Shown in pieces: positions 5,556 to 5,842 of a stretch of 5,842 nt of DNA. The notes under the pieces are model-generated. The model was not told the origin of the DNA and made no database searches. It saw nothing but the letters and a program-made list of their open reading frames with translations. A program made the position numbers and the translations under genes. Position 1 is the stretch's first letter. The number at the start of each line of letters is the position of its first letter. This DNA comes from Betaproteobacteria bacterium (GTDB lineage: Bacteria > Pseudomonadota > Gammaproteobacteria > Burkholderiales > CAIKXV01), in the NCBI GenBank assembly GCA_947456915.1, contig CANGUQ010000264.1:1-5842 (forward strand), written 5' to 3'.

Positions 5556-5842
5556 ATGGATCGAATCGGCGAAGCACTCGAACGCGCCCGTCGTGAACGC
5601 GAGAGCCGCGGCCCTGCGGCCGCACCTGTCGCGGCGCCGGTGGCCGACACGCCGGCTGCGCCAGTGATGCCGATCGGTCTGCCGCAGATCGTGACGCCGA
5701 TCGCCGCGGCTGCCTCGGCGAGTGCCGCGGCGGCCAACGCCCCCGCAGCGCAGAGCCCGACACCGGCGTCAGCGGCGGCAGCACCGGGCCCCACCCCGCC
5801 CGTCGTGCAGCGCAAGCGTCCGGTGGAGATCGTCTACACGAA
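5556..5842 (+). CDS. N-terminal part of a BY-type protein tyrosine autokinase (partial)
   Basis: Ninety-five codons are visible before the window ends. The protein starts with an amphipathic, Arg/Glu-rich helix (MDRIGEALERARRERESR) typical of CpsD/CapB-like kinases of EPS loci, which begin with 'IexALexAr'. A long Ala/Pro linker follows (about 19-82), with a hydrophobic stretch PIGLPQIVTPI (39-49). The frame then enters RPVEIVYT (88-95), which fits the conserved entry 'xxxYT' preceding the kinase domain. The Walker A, A' and B motifs and the Tyr-rich tail would lie to the right. GGAAG at 5546-5550, five bases before ATG 5556, supports the start. Such kinases autophosphorylate on a tyrosine cluster, and cycling of this state with the membrane partner controls polymerisation. 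Location directly after the GNVR gene is the main support; an XrtA-associated autokinase (TIGR03018-like) is the likely identity. The linker is unusually Ala-rich. Confidence 0.72.
   Translation, partial: MDRIGEALERARRERESRGPAAAPVAAPVADTPAAPVMPIGLPQIVTPIAAAASASAAAANAPAAQSPTPASAAAAPGPTPPVVQRKRPVEIVYT

Overview
The window comes from a GC-rich bacterial genome. Sampled coding stretches run near 70% GC with strong G/C at third codon positions. A signal-peptide-bearing export protein, an outer-membrane barrel and a chain-length protein encoded apart from its tyrosine kinase point to a Gram-negative proteobacterium, most plausibly a betaproteobacterium of the Burkholderiales/Rhodocyclales type. That placement is inference from style and gene content only.

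Left part (1-1109). The 3' end of a SAM-dependent methyltransferase-like gene (+) enters from the left. It is visibly less GC-rich (63 of its first 120 bases) than the rest. It converges on a small four-to-five-helix membrane protein of the DUF456 family (-, 174-656). Divergent from that, with a good ribosome binding site, lies a small tautomerase of the 4-oxalocrotonate tautomerase superfamily (+, 885-1109). These genes look like accessory or housekeeping neighbours rather than parts of the main system.

Intergenic 1110-1505. This long leader carries seven tandem copies of an 11-bp unit (1205-1281), two small hairpins and a weak promoter candidate. It is the probable control region of the operon to the right.

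Right part (1506-5842, all +). This is the start of an exopolysaccharide export/polymerisation operon of the kind associated with exosortase (XrtA/PEP-CTERM) loci. In order: a periplasmic polysaccharide export protein (Poly_export + SLBB), translated from TTG; an outer-membrane beta-barrel protein overlapping it by 4 bases; a 121-bp gap holding a strong hairpin with a competing upstream arm; a 630-residue Wzz/GNVR chain-length determinant; and the N-terminus of a BY-type tyrosine autokinase, cut by the window edge. The expected joint role is polymer chain-length control in the inner membrane by the GNVR protein and its cytoplasmic kinase. Export would then pass through the periplasmic Poly_export protein, probably with the barrel at the outer membrane.

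The genes belong to known families. I do not see a wholly new system. The parts most worth a second look are the 11-bp tandem array, the mutually exclusive RNA structures before the chain-length gene, and the duplicated HPD segment inside that protein.
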